From the NCBI RefSeq assembly GCF_000321225.1, contig NW_004451662.1:246107-310106 (forward strand): DNA of 64,000 nucleotides. The letters are read 5' to 3'. Positions 36,190-46,930 of this stretch are shown piece by piece. How positions within the stretch are numbered: position 1 is the stretch's first letter; each line of letters opens with the position of its first letter. Under the pieces are notes generated by a model. It saw nothing but the letters and a program-made list of their open reading frames with translations, was not told where the DNA came from and searched no databases. A program made the position numbers and the translations under genes. This stretch comes from Odobenus rosmarus divergens (taxonomy: Eukaryota > Chordata > Mammalia > Carnivora > Odobenidae).

Positions 36190-38716
36190 AATGACAAATG
36201 ATATTGAGCATCTTTTCATGTGCTCATTAGCCATTTATATATCTCCCTTGGAGAGATGTCTATTCAAATTCTTTGCCCATTTTTTTTTTAATTGAATTGT
36301 CTTTTCACTATTGAGTTACAAAAGTTCTTTGTAGATTCTAGATACAAGTGCCTTATCTGATATATGATTTGCAAAAATTTTGTTCCATTCCTTGGGGTTG
36401 TCATTTCATTTTCTCAATGGAGTTCTATGATGAAGCCCAATTTATCTATTTTTTTCTTTTGTTACTTGTGCTTTTGATATCATATTATCTAAGAAACCAT
36501 TGATGAATTCACTATCATGAAGACATATGTCTGTGTTTCTTCTAAGAATTTTTTAGTTTTAGCTCTTACATTTAGGTTGATGTGCCCTTTTGAGTTCATT
36601 TTTACGTATGGTGTGAGGTAGGGGTCCAGCTTTATTCTTTTCCATGTAGATAGATATGCAAAGTTATCCCAACACTATTTATTGCAAAGACTATTCTACG
36701 CCCATTGAATTGTTTTGGCACTCTTATCAAAAATCAATTGACCATATATCTAAAGTTTCATTCCTGGAGTCTCAATTCTATTCTGTCAATCCATATGCCA
36801 GGACTTATGATATCAAAATGTCTTCATTGTTGTACTTTTGTAGTAAGTTTCAAAACGAGGAAGTATGAGTCCTCCAACTTTTTCTCTTTCCAAGGTTATT
36901 TTGGCTATTGGTTTCTTGCATTTCCATATCAGTTTTAGGAAAAACTTGTCAATTTCTGCAAAAAAAGACAGCTGGTATATTGATTGATATTGTGTTGAAT
37001 CTGTAGATCAATTTAGGGAGTATTGCCATCTTAATAATATTAAGTCTTTTGATTTATGAACATGGGATGTCTTTCCATTTATTTAGGTCTTTCTTAATTT
37101 CTTTCAAAAATATTTTGTAGTTTTCAGTGTATAAGTCTTAAACTTCTTGTGTTAAATTAATTCCTAAATATTTCATTCTTTTTGATGCTATTGTAAATGG
37201 AATTGTTTTCTTAATTTCATATTCACATTGTTTATTGATAATGTATAGAAATACAATTGATTTTTGCATATTGATCTTATATCCTATAACCTCAATGAAC
37301 TTTTTCTTAGTTTAAATAGTTTTTCGGTGCATTTAAAAATTTTTCTATATACATGATAAGGTCATCTGTGAATACAGATAATTTTACTTATTCCTTTCCA
37401 ATCTGGATGCTTTTTTCTTTTTTTGTCTAATTACCCTGGTTAGAAGTCCTTTTTATTTCTGTAAAATCAGTAGTTATATTCCCTCTTGATTCCTGATTTT
37501 AGTATTCTGAGTCTTCTCTCTTTCATTCTTGGTCAGTCTATCTAAAAGTTTGTCAGTTCTGTTTATCTTTTCAAAAAACCATCTCTGGGTTTCATTGATT
37601 TTCTCTATTATTTCTCCCTTCTCTGTATAATTTATTTCCATTCTAGGTTTCTTCCTTCCGTTGGCTTTGGGTTAAGTCTGTTCTTTTTCTGGTACTTAAC
37701 ATGGGAGATTAGGTTATTGATATGAGATCTTTTTTAACATAGGTGTTTACAGCTATAAATTTTCCTCTAAGTACTGCTACGGCTGCATCCCGTGTTTTGA
37801 TGTGTTGTATTTTTATTTTTATTTACTTCAAAGTTTTTTTCTTATTTTATTTGTGCTTTTTTTCTTGATCAGTTATTTAGAAGTATGTTAATTTCCACAT
37901 ATTTTTGAAATCCCCAAATTTCTTTCTGCATTTGATTCCTAATTTCATTCCACTGTGATGAGTGGACATACTTTTATGATTTAGGTCCTTGTAAATATAT
38001 TAAGGCTTGTTTTATGACCTAACATTTGGCCCCTCCTGGAGAATGTTTCATGTACACTTGAGAAGAATGAGTATTCTGCTGTTATGGGGTGGAATGTTCT
38101 ATAGACAGCTGTTAGGTCTAGTTGGTGTATAATGCTGTTCAGGTCTTCTGTTTCCTTGCTGATCTTCTGTCTAGTTGTTCTGTTCATTATTAAAAGTGTG
38201 GTATCAACATTTCAAACTATGATTGTTGAATTGTCTATTTCTCCTTTCAATTCTTTCAGTTTTTGCTTCATGTATTTTGGGGGCTCTGTTGTCTTCCTAA
38301 TGGATTGACTCTTTTGTCATCATAAAATGCTATTATTTGTCTCTAGTAACAATTTTTATCTTAAAGTCTATTTGGTGTGATATTACTATAGCCTCCCCAG
38401 CTGTCTTTTGACAGTGTTCTCATTGCTTTTATGAAGGAGTCGATTTTCAAAGGCTTTGAGCTAACCATTCTGGAAAGTGGAATCTCTGACTACTTCTTAC
38501 AGATGCTTTTTCTGTTTTTAGGCCTGCTTTCTGCCCTATTTCCAAAGTTATCTCTTGGAGATGCAACAATACTAGGTGGCTTCGTTGCTTCAATTCCTGC
38601 TTAGGCTCAGTTTTCTTGGGTCTGCTATGTCATTTCCATGGGTCCTTTTGCTTCCTACCTTCCAAAATTTTGTAACTGTTAACTCCCTTTCTATTTTCTT
38701 TGTCCTTTATCACTTA

Positions 38717-38947
38717 AAAAATGTCTTTACTCTTGGGGCACCTGGGTGGCTCAGTTGGTTAAGTATCTACCTTCAGCTCAGATCATGATCCCAGGGTCCT
38801 GGGATTGAGCCCTGCATGGCTCAGCCCTCCCCCTGCTCAGGAGGGAATCTGCTTCTCCCTCTCCTTCTGCCCCTCCCCCCACTCGTGTTCTCTCTCTCTC
38901 TCTTTCTCAAATAAATAAATAAAATCATTTTTTTAAAAATGTCTTTA
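38717..38947 (+). mobile_element. Carnivore SINE with target-site duplications
   Basis: Sense SINE from 'ggggcacctgggtggctcag' (38735) to 'caaataaataaataaaatca'. The duplication aaaaatgtcttta is at 38717-38729 and 38935-38947. Confidence 0.92.
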
Positions 38948-39261
38948 TATCAGTGGGTTTTCCAAGGGAACACAGTTCAGTGAGTGATTTAAATATTTAA
39001 CCTGTTCTTGAGGGTAGATTTGCTGTTAGCTGCTTTATTCTAAGTCACCTGAATTTTCTTGTGTAATCTGCAGCATTTTTTTTAATGATAAGAGGGGTTT
39101 TTTACCATCAGGGATCCAGATACCTGGCAATATTCTAAATGTAGTTCAAGATAGTGCTTATATTACCTTTGAAATTTAGGTGTGGAATTTGAACATCTTG
39201 GATTCAAAATAAGAACAGTCGGCTGCTTCCAAACCTTCTCAGTACTTGATTTTCCTTAGAG

Positions 39262-39427
39262 CAGTGGCTCCCAAACCTGACTGCCCCAGAATCACCCCGA
39301 GCACTTATTAAAATACAGCTTGCCAGAATTTCTGCTGTAAGAGTTGGAGGTGAGGCCCCAGAATTTGCATTTTCAACAAGTTCCCAGGTGATGCTGTGCT
39401 TCCAGTCCTGGGACACGCTGAGAATCA
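39262..39427 (+). mobile_element. MER5-like hAT relic
   Basis: Starts CAGTGGCTCCCAAACCTG and contains 'aggtgaggccccagaatttg', 'aacaagttcccaggtgatgc' and an eroded 'gctgagaatcacc' end, the MER5A/5B order. Confidence 0.7.
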
Positions 39428-41081
39428 CCCCCTCAGTTTATGGAATAGAAAGGTGTCCCTCTTGGGGGGTGGGGAGGACATTTAGGAAGCAGATGAGAAC
39501 AGGGAGGGAGAGCAATAGGAGAATCGGGGAGAGAAGGATGTGCCCACTTTGCTCTCAGCCCCTTGCTCCCCACTCGTGGACACTCTTCTGTTTTCCTCCT
39601 CTGTCTGCACTGATAAAACCCTGATAAAATCTGCTTAGAGAAGAGTCTTTGGCAGGAGAATTGTAATTGTATTCATGGGGAAAAAAAAAGGAACCAAGTG
39701 ATTATCCATGAAAAACCTTAATCTGAGGCCCATAAAATTATGTGGAATTTTAAAGTGGCTGGGGGGTGTATGCAGGGCTGAGAGAAGTCAGTCCTTGTGT
39801 ACTTTTATGAGACGCACCAGGTTGAGTATGCTAAGGCAGCAGGATTCTAGGCAGTTCTGTTAGGCAGCCCCTTGTCTGCAGGTTTCAGTTCTTTGCTAGA
39901 GCCCCCTTTTTCCTTCTTGCAAGTCTGAGAAGGCAGGGACACTGTCTAAGCCATATAAGCAGAGGGTCAGACCTAGTGGCTGGTTTGGACCACAGGGAGG
40001 AGGAGCCCAGACTTAAGGCCAGTCCTCCAGGTTGTTTTCATGTAGCTGTTCAGAGATTCTGCCATAATTGTCTCACATTCAGCCATGGTTTTTTGTTCTC
40101 AGACTGTTTTTCTGTCATACGGTTGAGAATATTGAGAAATAAAATTGTGGCTGCAAAAGATAGTATCCCAAAGGCTAGAGGTAGTTGGGAGAGCCAAGAG
40201 AAGTGAGAACTCCAAACCCTTGCCCCATGTGAGGCTGCCTTTCAGACACTTTTATTACGTAAAAGGCAATGCCCATGGATAGTTCCTGCTGTCACCTCAG
40301 AAGTGAGGAGCTGGGAAGGAGGAAGCAGAGTCTGGGGAGATAGATGACCTGAGAAAGCAAGCTTTGGAGACTAGTTTACCCCTTCCTTGTCACCTCCTTT
40401 CTTAGGCCCGCTGTGGTGTTGTGTTTTTAATCTATGAAAAGATGGTTTTAGATAAGTCCCAAAGGTGCTTCTATCTTTGGTATTTTTTGATTTTTCCCAA
40501 CATCGCCTCTTATATCTTTTGGGCAGCCAGAGTAAGAAACCCTGTCTCTTGACTTCTAAGACAGAGCTCGGCGTACACAGAAGATTCAGTGTTCCCTAAA
40601 CCTTGTGGTCCCAGAGGCTCCATGTTATTTCCTGTTAGCGGTTTTCAATGGCTTTGGAGTAAAGTTCATTGCTATGACAGTCAGGCAGCCACACTGGGGA
40701 AAATATGATGTATTGTGTTGTGTAGGAAAAAGTCAGTGTTATCCAATCCAGTAATCAGATTTTCAGACAAAGGCATGACCCTGGAACATGCTGTCTATGG
40801 CTGAGTACTGCATTCGTCTTGTCTCCAAAAACAGTTAAAAAAAAAAAAAATCAGTGTGTACTTGGCTTGTCTGTCTGTTTTGGATATGGAAATATATCTC
40901 GCCTGAAAAATTTTCTCATTCTTATTTTGGAGGCAGCTAAATTGCTCTGAAGGTATTGGTTGTAGCAGTAATTAATTTAGCATTTATTAAGCACTGACTG
41001 TGTGCCAGGCTCTGTGTGATGTAACAGAAATAGAAAGACTCTGTAGGGGAATATATCGGTCGGGGGAGAGGAGAGAAAGCC

Positions 41082-41107
41082 AAAAAAAAAAAAAAAAAAA
41101 AAAAAAA
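41082..41107 (+). repeat. Poly(A) run of 26
   Basis: An uninterrupted run of 26 A after 'gagaaagcc'. No SINE or L1 body that I recognise precedes it, so it may be the tail of an unrecognised retroposed fragment or a simple mononucleotide repeat. Confidence 0.8.
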
Positions 41108-41879
41108 GGCCAATATTTATTCATCCGCCTTTTATTCCTCGGGGGTTGTTAGAGTATTTTCTATGTACCCATCTCTGTACTGGATACAAGAATAAATACG
41201 ACAGATGCATCCCTGTGGTCCCTCAAGTTTGGTTAACCTTATCATAGAGGGGGCCAGATTAGATGGGTGGGTGTATCCACGGAGGGCTTCCCAGAGGAGG
41301 TGACCTGGGAACTAAATCCAAGTAGAAACAGGTACCAGCCAAGTGAGGCAAAGGCAGAAGGAACAGCTAAGCAATAGCCGGACAGAGGAAGTGCTTAGTT
41401 GGGAACAGAACAAGGATTTAAAGATGAACAGTAGGAAACGAAACTGTGAAGGTAGCCAAGGTTCAGCTCTTGAAAGATGTTTTATCTCTTGCTGAGGACT
41501 TTGGACTTCCACCTAAGGTGATGGGGAGACCACTTAAATATCTCATAATGGAGGAATGATTACAGGAAACTCCGGCCATTTGACAGAGCATAAAAGTGAT
41601 ATAACTGCGTAGATATTCAGTAAAAAAAAATTTTTTTAAAGCAGAATATAAAAATTGTGTGCTCAGTGCAATTGCTGATAAGATATAATCACGACTATGT
41701 TAAAGCATGGGAGGATTTCTAAAAGTAGAGTCTATTATTTGCATTGTGAGATTCCTTAAGAATCTCTTTATGATACGTGCTCAGCATTGAATCTCTACTA
41801 TACGCCAGGAGATCAAGACCCAATCTCTTCCCTCAACCATCAAATATGGGGAGATGTCATAACTCCAATGCAGTTTTTT

Positions 41880-42368
41880 AAGTGTGTGATTATGGGGTGC
41901 CTGGGTGGCTCAGTCAGTTAAGCATCTGCCTTCAGCTCAGATCTTGATCTCGAGGGCCTGGGATCGAGTCCCTTGTAAGTCTCCCTTCTCAGCGGGGAGT
42001 CTGATTCTCCTGCTCTCTCTCTGCCTCTCCCTTCCTTGTGCTCTCTTTCTCAAATAAATAAAATCTTAAAAAAATAAAAATGTGTGTGGTGTAGAGAAAG
42101 GAAGGGGGAGAAATCGGAGGGGGAGACGAACGATGGGAGACTATGGACTGTGAAAAACAAACTAAGGGTTCTGGGGGGGTGGGGGGATGGGTTAGCCTGG
42201 TGATGGGTATTAAAGAGGGCACGTTTTGCATGGAGCACTGGGTGTTATACGCAAACAATGAATCATGGAACACTACATCAAAAACTAATGTTGTAATATA
42301 TGGTGATTAACATAACATTAATAAAATTTAAAAATAAATAAATAAATAAATAAAAGTGTGTGATTATG
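41880..42368 (+). mobile_element. SINE plus L1 3' end sharing one outer target-site duplication
   Basis: A sense SINE (41895-42080) with an A-rich end is followed directly by an L1 3' fragment (about 42085-42353) ending in an (AAAT)n tail. The only clear duplication, aagtgtgtgattatg, lies outside both, at 41880-41894 and 42354-42368. The pair is inserted in an older L1M 3' end. Confidence 0.85.
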
Positions 42369-42602
42369 AAACGTCCAGAATGGGCAAATCCAGAGAAAGA
42401 AAATAGAATAGGCTGGTGGTTGCCAAAGTATGGGGCCAGGAGTGACAGTGAACAAGTCCAGGGGTTCTTTTTGGGGTGATAGAAATGTTCTAGAATTAGT
42501 TAGTGGTGATGGTTGCACAACATTGGGAATATACTAAATATCACTGAATTGTACACTTTGGTTAAAATGGTTATTTTTATGTTATGTGAATTTTATCTCA
42601 GT
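42369..42602 (+). mobile_element. Old LINE-1 (L1M class) 3' end just upstream of the exon
   Basis: 'gatggttgcacaacattggg', 'aatatcactgaattgtacac' and 'atgtgaattttatctcagta' are the final bases of an old L1 3' untranslated region in sense orientation. It stops about 50 bases before the THSD4 acceptor. Its left part continues upstream of 41880, split by the SINE/L1 insertion. Confidence 0.8.
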
Positions 42603-42628
42603 AAGGAATACCGGAAGCAAAAAGATGC

Positions 42629-42653
42629 TTTTTTTTTTTTTTTTTTTTGGTAG
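42629..42653 (+). other. 3' splice site and polypyrimidine tract of the THSD4 exon
   Basis: An uninterrupted run of 20 T (42629-42648) is followed by GG and TAG, giving the acceptor AG at 42652-42653. No AG lies between the T run and this acceptor. A second AG sits 5 nt downstream (42657-42658); its use would shift the frame, so it is unlikely. Any branch point must lie upstream of the T run, in the short stretch between it and the end of an old L1 near 42602. I cannot pick one with confidence. Confidence 0.8.
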
Positions 42654-42790
42654 TAAAGGGCAACCGAAAGTGTGAGTTGAACTGCCAGGCAATGGGCTAC
42701 CGCTTCTACGTCCGGCAAGCTGAGAAGGTCATTGATGGTACCCCCTGTGACCAGAATGGCACGGCCATCTGCGTGTCTGGGCAGTGCAAG
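42654..42790 (+). CDS. THSD4: Internal coding exon of THSD4 (ADAMTSL6), cysteine-rich module
   Basis: This exon encodes part of a secreted extracellular-matrix glycoprotein of the ADAMTS-like group, which lacks a protease domain. Family knowledge: THSD4/ADAMTSL6 has thrombospondin type-1 repeats, a cysteine-rich module, an ADAMTS spacer and a PLAC domain, and it promotes fibrillin-1 microfibril assembly. Seen here: the frame reads K-G-N-R-K-C-E-L-N-C, then GYRFYVRQAEKVIDGTPC, then an NGT glycosylation sequon, ending CVSGQCK. There are five cysteines at codons 6, 10, 31, 39 and 44 and no stops. This matches the end of the cysteine-rich module, just before the spacer. The exon is 137 nt: two bases (TA) completing a split valine codon, then 45 codons, so it is phase 1 in and phase 0 out. 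I chose the start at the first AG after the T tract. The paralogue ADAMTSL4 and ADAMTS17/19 share the fold, but I recall the GTPCDQNGTAICVSGQCK stretch as THSD4. Neighbouring exons lie outside the window. Confidence 0.9.
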
Positions 42791-42796
42791 GTAAGT
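42791..42796 (+). other. 5' splice site of the THSD4 exon
   Basis: The exon ends CAG TGC AAG and is followed by GTAAGT, a perfect consensus donor. The open frame happens to continue for 126 codons past this site to a stop at 43169-43171, so the end of the coding exon rests on the donor and on family similarity, not on a stop codon. Confidence 0.88.
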
Positions 42797-44149
42797 GCCC
42801 TGGACTGGGTGTCTGTAGCACATTCTCTGGGTGATCGATCGGGAACTGCCCACTCCATTGTGTTTGGCCAGGCCATGGCCTTTTACCTCCTCACAGCCCA
42901 CGGAGCACCAAACCATGAGCTCTGGGACAAGTGCGCTAAAATAGGGCAGGTTGGTCCTCTCTGTGTTTTTGATCTTAGAACATCTTCCACGGCGCAGTCT
43001 GACATTTCAAGTATTAAGTGGTTTATATTTCCACCATGTGCCTCAAAGGGGACTCAACAATCATTCCTTACCTCTGAAGTGGAGGTTATGAAAAAGGCCC
43101 GGCCAGATCCATCAAGAAACTGTTGGCATCACAAGGGCAAGGGTGGCGTTTTAAGGGCAGGGTGTATTTAATCTTGCCTCCCACCAAATGGGGCAGGCTT
43201 CCAAAGGAAAGTGGTTCAGTGCCTTTTATAGCAAAGTTGTACCTTAAACAGGAAGAGTTTTTCGGCCTCTTTGGACTTGTGAAGTCTGTTCCAGCAACTC
43301 CCTGCCCCCCTATTCTGCAAACACTTGGGGCCTGAGAACATCTTTGTGGGGTGCTCACCTGTGCCAGAAAGAACCTTTGGTTAGCAATAGGCACTTTAGA
43401 TAGGCACAGATTCCATGGCCATGTTAATTTGGGCCCGGACTGCCACCCTTCTTGCACCTCTAAATGTATGAGTGGAGCTGAGACCCCGGCAGGTACGTGA
43501 CTCTTGGGACCCCAGACTAAAACGCCGTCTTAATTAATGCCCAGTAGCTGGCAGGCTTTATTTTCAAAAAGGAAGAGTTCTTGGTTATCACCTCTGAAAT
43601 TTCCTGTTACACCTTCTATGTCGTTTAGCTGAAGAGCTACTGACGGGTGACGTAAAAGCACAGCCTTCCTGGACTGGACTTTTTTTTTTTTTTTTTTAAT
43701 GAGGAGGTTTCAGATAGGACCCAAAATGACTTCTTCAAGCAGAACAGTTCTCAGGTTTTCAATGAAAGTGAAGAAAGGAGCAGCTGTCCTTGGTTATCTG
43801 ATGGGTGGGAGGGGTCTTTGGAAGAGCAAAACCCCAAGAGAGGTAGGACACGGTGGGGAAGAGACAGGGGAGCATGACGGGAAGTGCAGTAGGGGCTCAG
43901 ACCTGTCTGGCCCCCATTTTCCACCCAATCGGGAGAACCACAGGGTTCCACATGCCCTCTCTGTGCCTCGCTGACCTCAGATCAGACCCAGGAGGGTTCT
44001 GTTAGAGGTTTTGATCTCTGGCTCACGTGGTCTCTGCTTCTAAATGTGACCGAGCCTGCAATGGTGGGCCTTAGAGCAACCTAGCTTTTTCTTCCAGGCC
44101 CTGAATCAGAGCTGTTTCATTTCCTGAGTACAGGTGCACACCGCCAGGA

Positions 44150-44345
44150 GCGGGTGGAGTGTAATGGTTAAAAACATGCCCTTGGAAGTCAAGCCACCTG
44201 GATTCAAATCCTGCCTCGTCCACTGTGCAATTTTCTGTGTGATCTTGTGCAGGTTAGATAAGCACCCTGTGCCTCCAACACATGAAGAGGGCAGTATCTA
44301 CCTCCTGGTCTGGCATTTAGTAAGCATGCTGACATTTATTAGTAT
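44150..44345 (+). repeat. MIR, sense
   Basis: 'gtggagtgtaatggttaaaa', 'acctggattcaaatcctgcc' and 'gtgatcttgtgcaggttaga' follow the MIR 5' part and core. Confidence 0.7.
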
Positions 44346-44483
44346 TAATACATTGTTTATATCCACATATGTCCTGTCGTATTTGAGTTTCCTATGCAAA
44401 AGCATCTTCTTTGTTGGTAGATTACAGATTTGTGAGACTCACATTGTCTTTCGTGAGAACACTGTAGGGTGAAATGCCAGGAG

Positions 44484-44575
44484 ATTGCAGATGCTGATTT
44501 GGCCGGTCTGGGGAAGGTCCTGAGAGTCTGCTTTTCCAGCAAGCTCCCAAGTGATGCTGATGCCGCTGGTTCTCA
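44484..44575 (+). mobile_element. MER5A-like fragment
   Basis: 'attgcagatgctgatttggc', 'gagagtctgcttttccagca' and 'cccaagtgatgctgatgccg' then 'ctggttctcaag' match the 3' half of a MER5A-type element. Confidence 0.6.
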
Positions 44576-46415
44576 AGTAGCAAAGTTCTAAAGGATACAG
44601 TGATGAAACTACAGTTAACTGAGACTCAGAAATGTACATGTAGAGTGGTGTCATGACTTGGAAGGAAGATGAAATGTGGGCTCTTTCCGCTGGAGGAACG
44701 TGTTTTCCTAGTGTTGCTTTGAGTGTCTGTGACCTGATGATATGGAAGAAAAACAAACACTTCTAAGGACGTGGGTATGGATTCTTACTAATTGTCGAAA
44801 ACCATTCAGACTATAGGGCGGCATGGTTTGCAGATGATAATTGCTAAAAGATCGGGACAGACATTCCCCAGGATGTGAGTAGGTTCATAGGAATTTGATG
44901 TTACAAGGGCTGCTTTGATATCACTCTGTATTTGTTCTCTGTGCTCTTGCCTGAAATTATCCTCCCTGAAGTTGTTGGAATCACTGACTATCCTGTCCTC
45001 TCTAGAACTTCAGAGTAATCAGAAGTACATTTGCTTCCCAGGCCCAAGTTCTGTTTATTTTGCAACTTTCAAAGGGTACAGTGTCCTTTTCTGAATATTT
45101 GATTGGAAGCCCAGAATTCAAATTGATATCTCTGCCTCGCTGACTTGTGGCTGAGAGAGCCGTCACTCGCGGACATCTAAATGGCTCCAGAAAGCCTCTT
45201 CTGGCTACATAAAGTTCACATGCAAACCCCGGTCTACAACAAAAGGTAATGAAAGGCGACGAGCATCAAATAAGAATACGAGCTAAACCCACAAAAGAAT
45301 AGCTAAGAGAGAAGGGTGCCGTCCCCCTTGACACCAAGCCAAAGAAAGGCCCCCAGGCCCACCCCGGGCAAGCTGGAATGCTCTGTTCCTGGGCTGGCAG
45401 AGCACCCTCTGGCCAGCCTGCATTTACCCTGTTGCTGGAAATCCTCTGTGCTTTAGGTCCAAGAGTTGGAAGAGGGGCAGGAAGAATGCAGACGTCCTAG
45501 GGCTGCCTTTGTGAGGGGCTGCGGGCTGGAGAAAATGGGGGTCCCTCTACAGTCCTTCAGTGCTGAGTTAGACTTTCTCTTCTTGACAGGGACTGAAGGG
45601 TCCCAAAAGTTGTCTTCAGGCTCAGGACTGCATATGGATAAGCTTTGAGGGGAAAGAACTACCTTTTCCTCAAGCAAAAGAATGTATCTGGAGCCCACAG
45701 AGACCCTCCCTTCCTCAACTCGACCCCTTCCTTGTAGACATCAAATAGGAATGTCTGGCCAGTCTTGAGAAGTCTCTGAGACACTTCTAGCCCTGCCCAA
45801 TCATTGTTGTCATTTATGGGAACAAAATAGCATTTATATCTAATTAACAGACAACGCAGTAATAATGTCTATCATTAAGCACCACATTAACTGTCCTGTG
45901 ATTTTTTTTTTTTTTTGCTTGATCTCAACTCTGTCTAAATAACTCTGGATTTTAATTGTTTGATGACACATGTATTATTTTTGCTCACCACTTAATAAAC
46001 CTAGATGAAAGTTTCTCTTTGGTGGCATAGCAGGCTTTTGAAAGAACGGGGTCACTTGGGTAAAGGACGAGGAAGAGAAAAATACTCTCAACTCCCCGGA
46101 GACCAGCCTTACAGAAACCTCAGACTTCTAGACTTGAATGATCCTGAAAGTGAGAGCCACCCCCAAGACCCACCCCTCTCCCCCCGCAAACAGGCCTGCG
46201 GGGCTGTGCGTCCTCGAGAATGTACACGCTGTCCCCTCAGCCTTGAGTGCTATTCTGTGTCCATCCTTGGTCCACTTGGTGGCCTCGGCTCAAAAGCCAC
46301 CAGCTGACCCCCTTGAGCACTGTGTTTATTCTTCCGTTCCCACTGCCCCCACCTACCACCCAGCAAGCTAGGAGCAGTTCCAGGCACCTTGCTTTAGCAA
46401 AATGCCTACCATTGA

Positions 46416-46460
46416 ATAGGTGCTTAAAATAAATGTGTAGGTGCTTAAAATAAATGTGTA
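46416..46460 (+). repeat. Short tandem duplication
   Basis: The 21-base unit taggtgcttaaaataaatgtg occurs twice without change. It resembles the tail of an L2 or MIR repeat that duplicated by slippage. Confidence 0.85.
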
Positions 46461-46796
46461 AATGAATTGAGGTCTCGGTGACTCAGTCTGTTGGATTTCA
46501 GCAAATGAAATTCGTCTTGAAACCAGCACAGAGCTTTCTCATTTTCGGCTGGGATGGGCAATTGAGTGCAGATAAAACAAGGACACGAAGCCCCCTTGGC
46601 TACATCCCCAGAACCCCAGGCCTCAGAGGTCGGGGAAAATTCTTGGCATCTGTCAAGCTCTCGATCCCTCATCTCATTTTATTTCACTCACTCTGAATTT
46701 CTTGAGTCCCTTTAGAGCTAAGGCAGGAAGAACATAAGCAAGTGTGAGAGTACGCAATCCAATGGTGCCTTCCTTCTGTGGAGGGAGACGAAGACC

Positions 46797-46930
46797 TTCT
46801 GCCCTTGAACTCCCTCCGCCTCTCATCCCTGGTCGGTCTTCCCTTTCACGGGGGCGGGGGGGGGGGCGACTCTTGCGCGACCATCGGCCCACACTCAGCG
46901 GGGGGGCCTTCGCACCTCCCTTCCCAGCTG
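46797..46930. other. Small GC- and CpG-rich patch with G runs
   Basis: About ten CpG in 120 bases, with a G5-C-G11 run near 46850-46866 and a G7 run near 46900. It sits in an otherwise CpG-poor intron and has no coding signal. Confidence 0.5.

Larger units (their letters stand above)
35207..38410 (-). mobile_element. Long decayed LINE-1 (L1M class), antisense
   Basis: About 3 kb of L1, minus strand. Its 3' untranslated end is at the left ('aataacagctttattgagat'), followed by the complement of ORF2 ('gagtggaattgctgggtcat', 'gagcatcttttcatgtgctc', 'ggtgtgaggtaggggtccag', 'ttcattctttttgatgct'). Many stops and indels break ORF2. A young SINE is nested at 35937-36173. The match fades at about 38410. 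Confidence 0.88.
1..42653 (+). other. THSD4: Upstream THSD4 intron (right-hand part)
   Basis: No other exon was recognised before 42654, so this is read as a single intron extending left past the window. It is mostly relic repeats, listed separately, with unique sequence between. Stretches where I see no recognisable gene or clear named repeat include 700-4500, 6450-7430, 12200-20000, 22000-23350, 23600-25370, 25700-27650, 30940-31930, 39430-41840. Several stretches (around 7020-7150, 10480-10540, 28420-28600, 41270-41420) resemble an ancient mammalian repeat that I could not name. Family knowledge: THSD4 is a very large gene with long introns, which fits. Confidence 0.75.

Noticed and set aside
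35827..36197. Open frames spanning the N gap
   Set aside because: They run through 50 unknown bases and a SINE on both strands; no coding content can be claimed.
35207..38410. Active LINE-1 with a functional ORF2
   Set aside because: The sequence is old, lacks a long open frame on the minus strand and is interrupted; it is a relic.
42654..42790. Assignment to ADAMTS17, ADAMTS19 or ADAMTSL4
   Set aside because: The cysteine spacing is shared, but the CDQNGTAICVSGQCK wording fits THSD4 as I recall it; ADAMTSL4 differs across the same region. A protein search would settle it.
42647..43171. Single-exon gene of 174 codons
   Set aside because: Only codons from 42654 to 42790 resemble a protein family; a consensus donor follows immediately and the remainder is intron.
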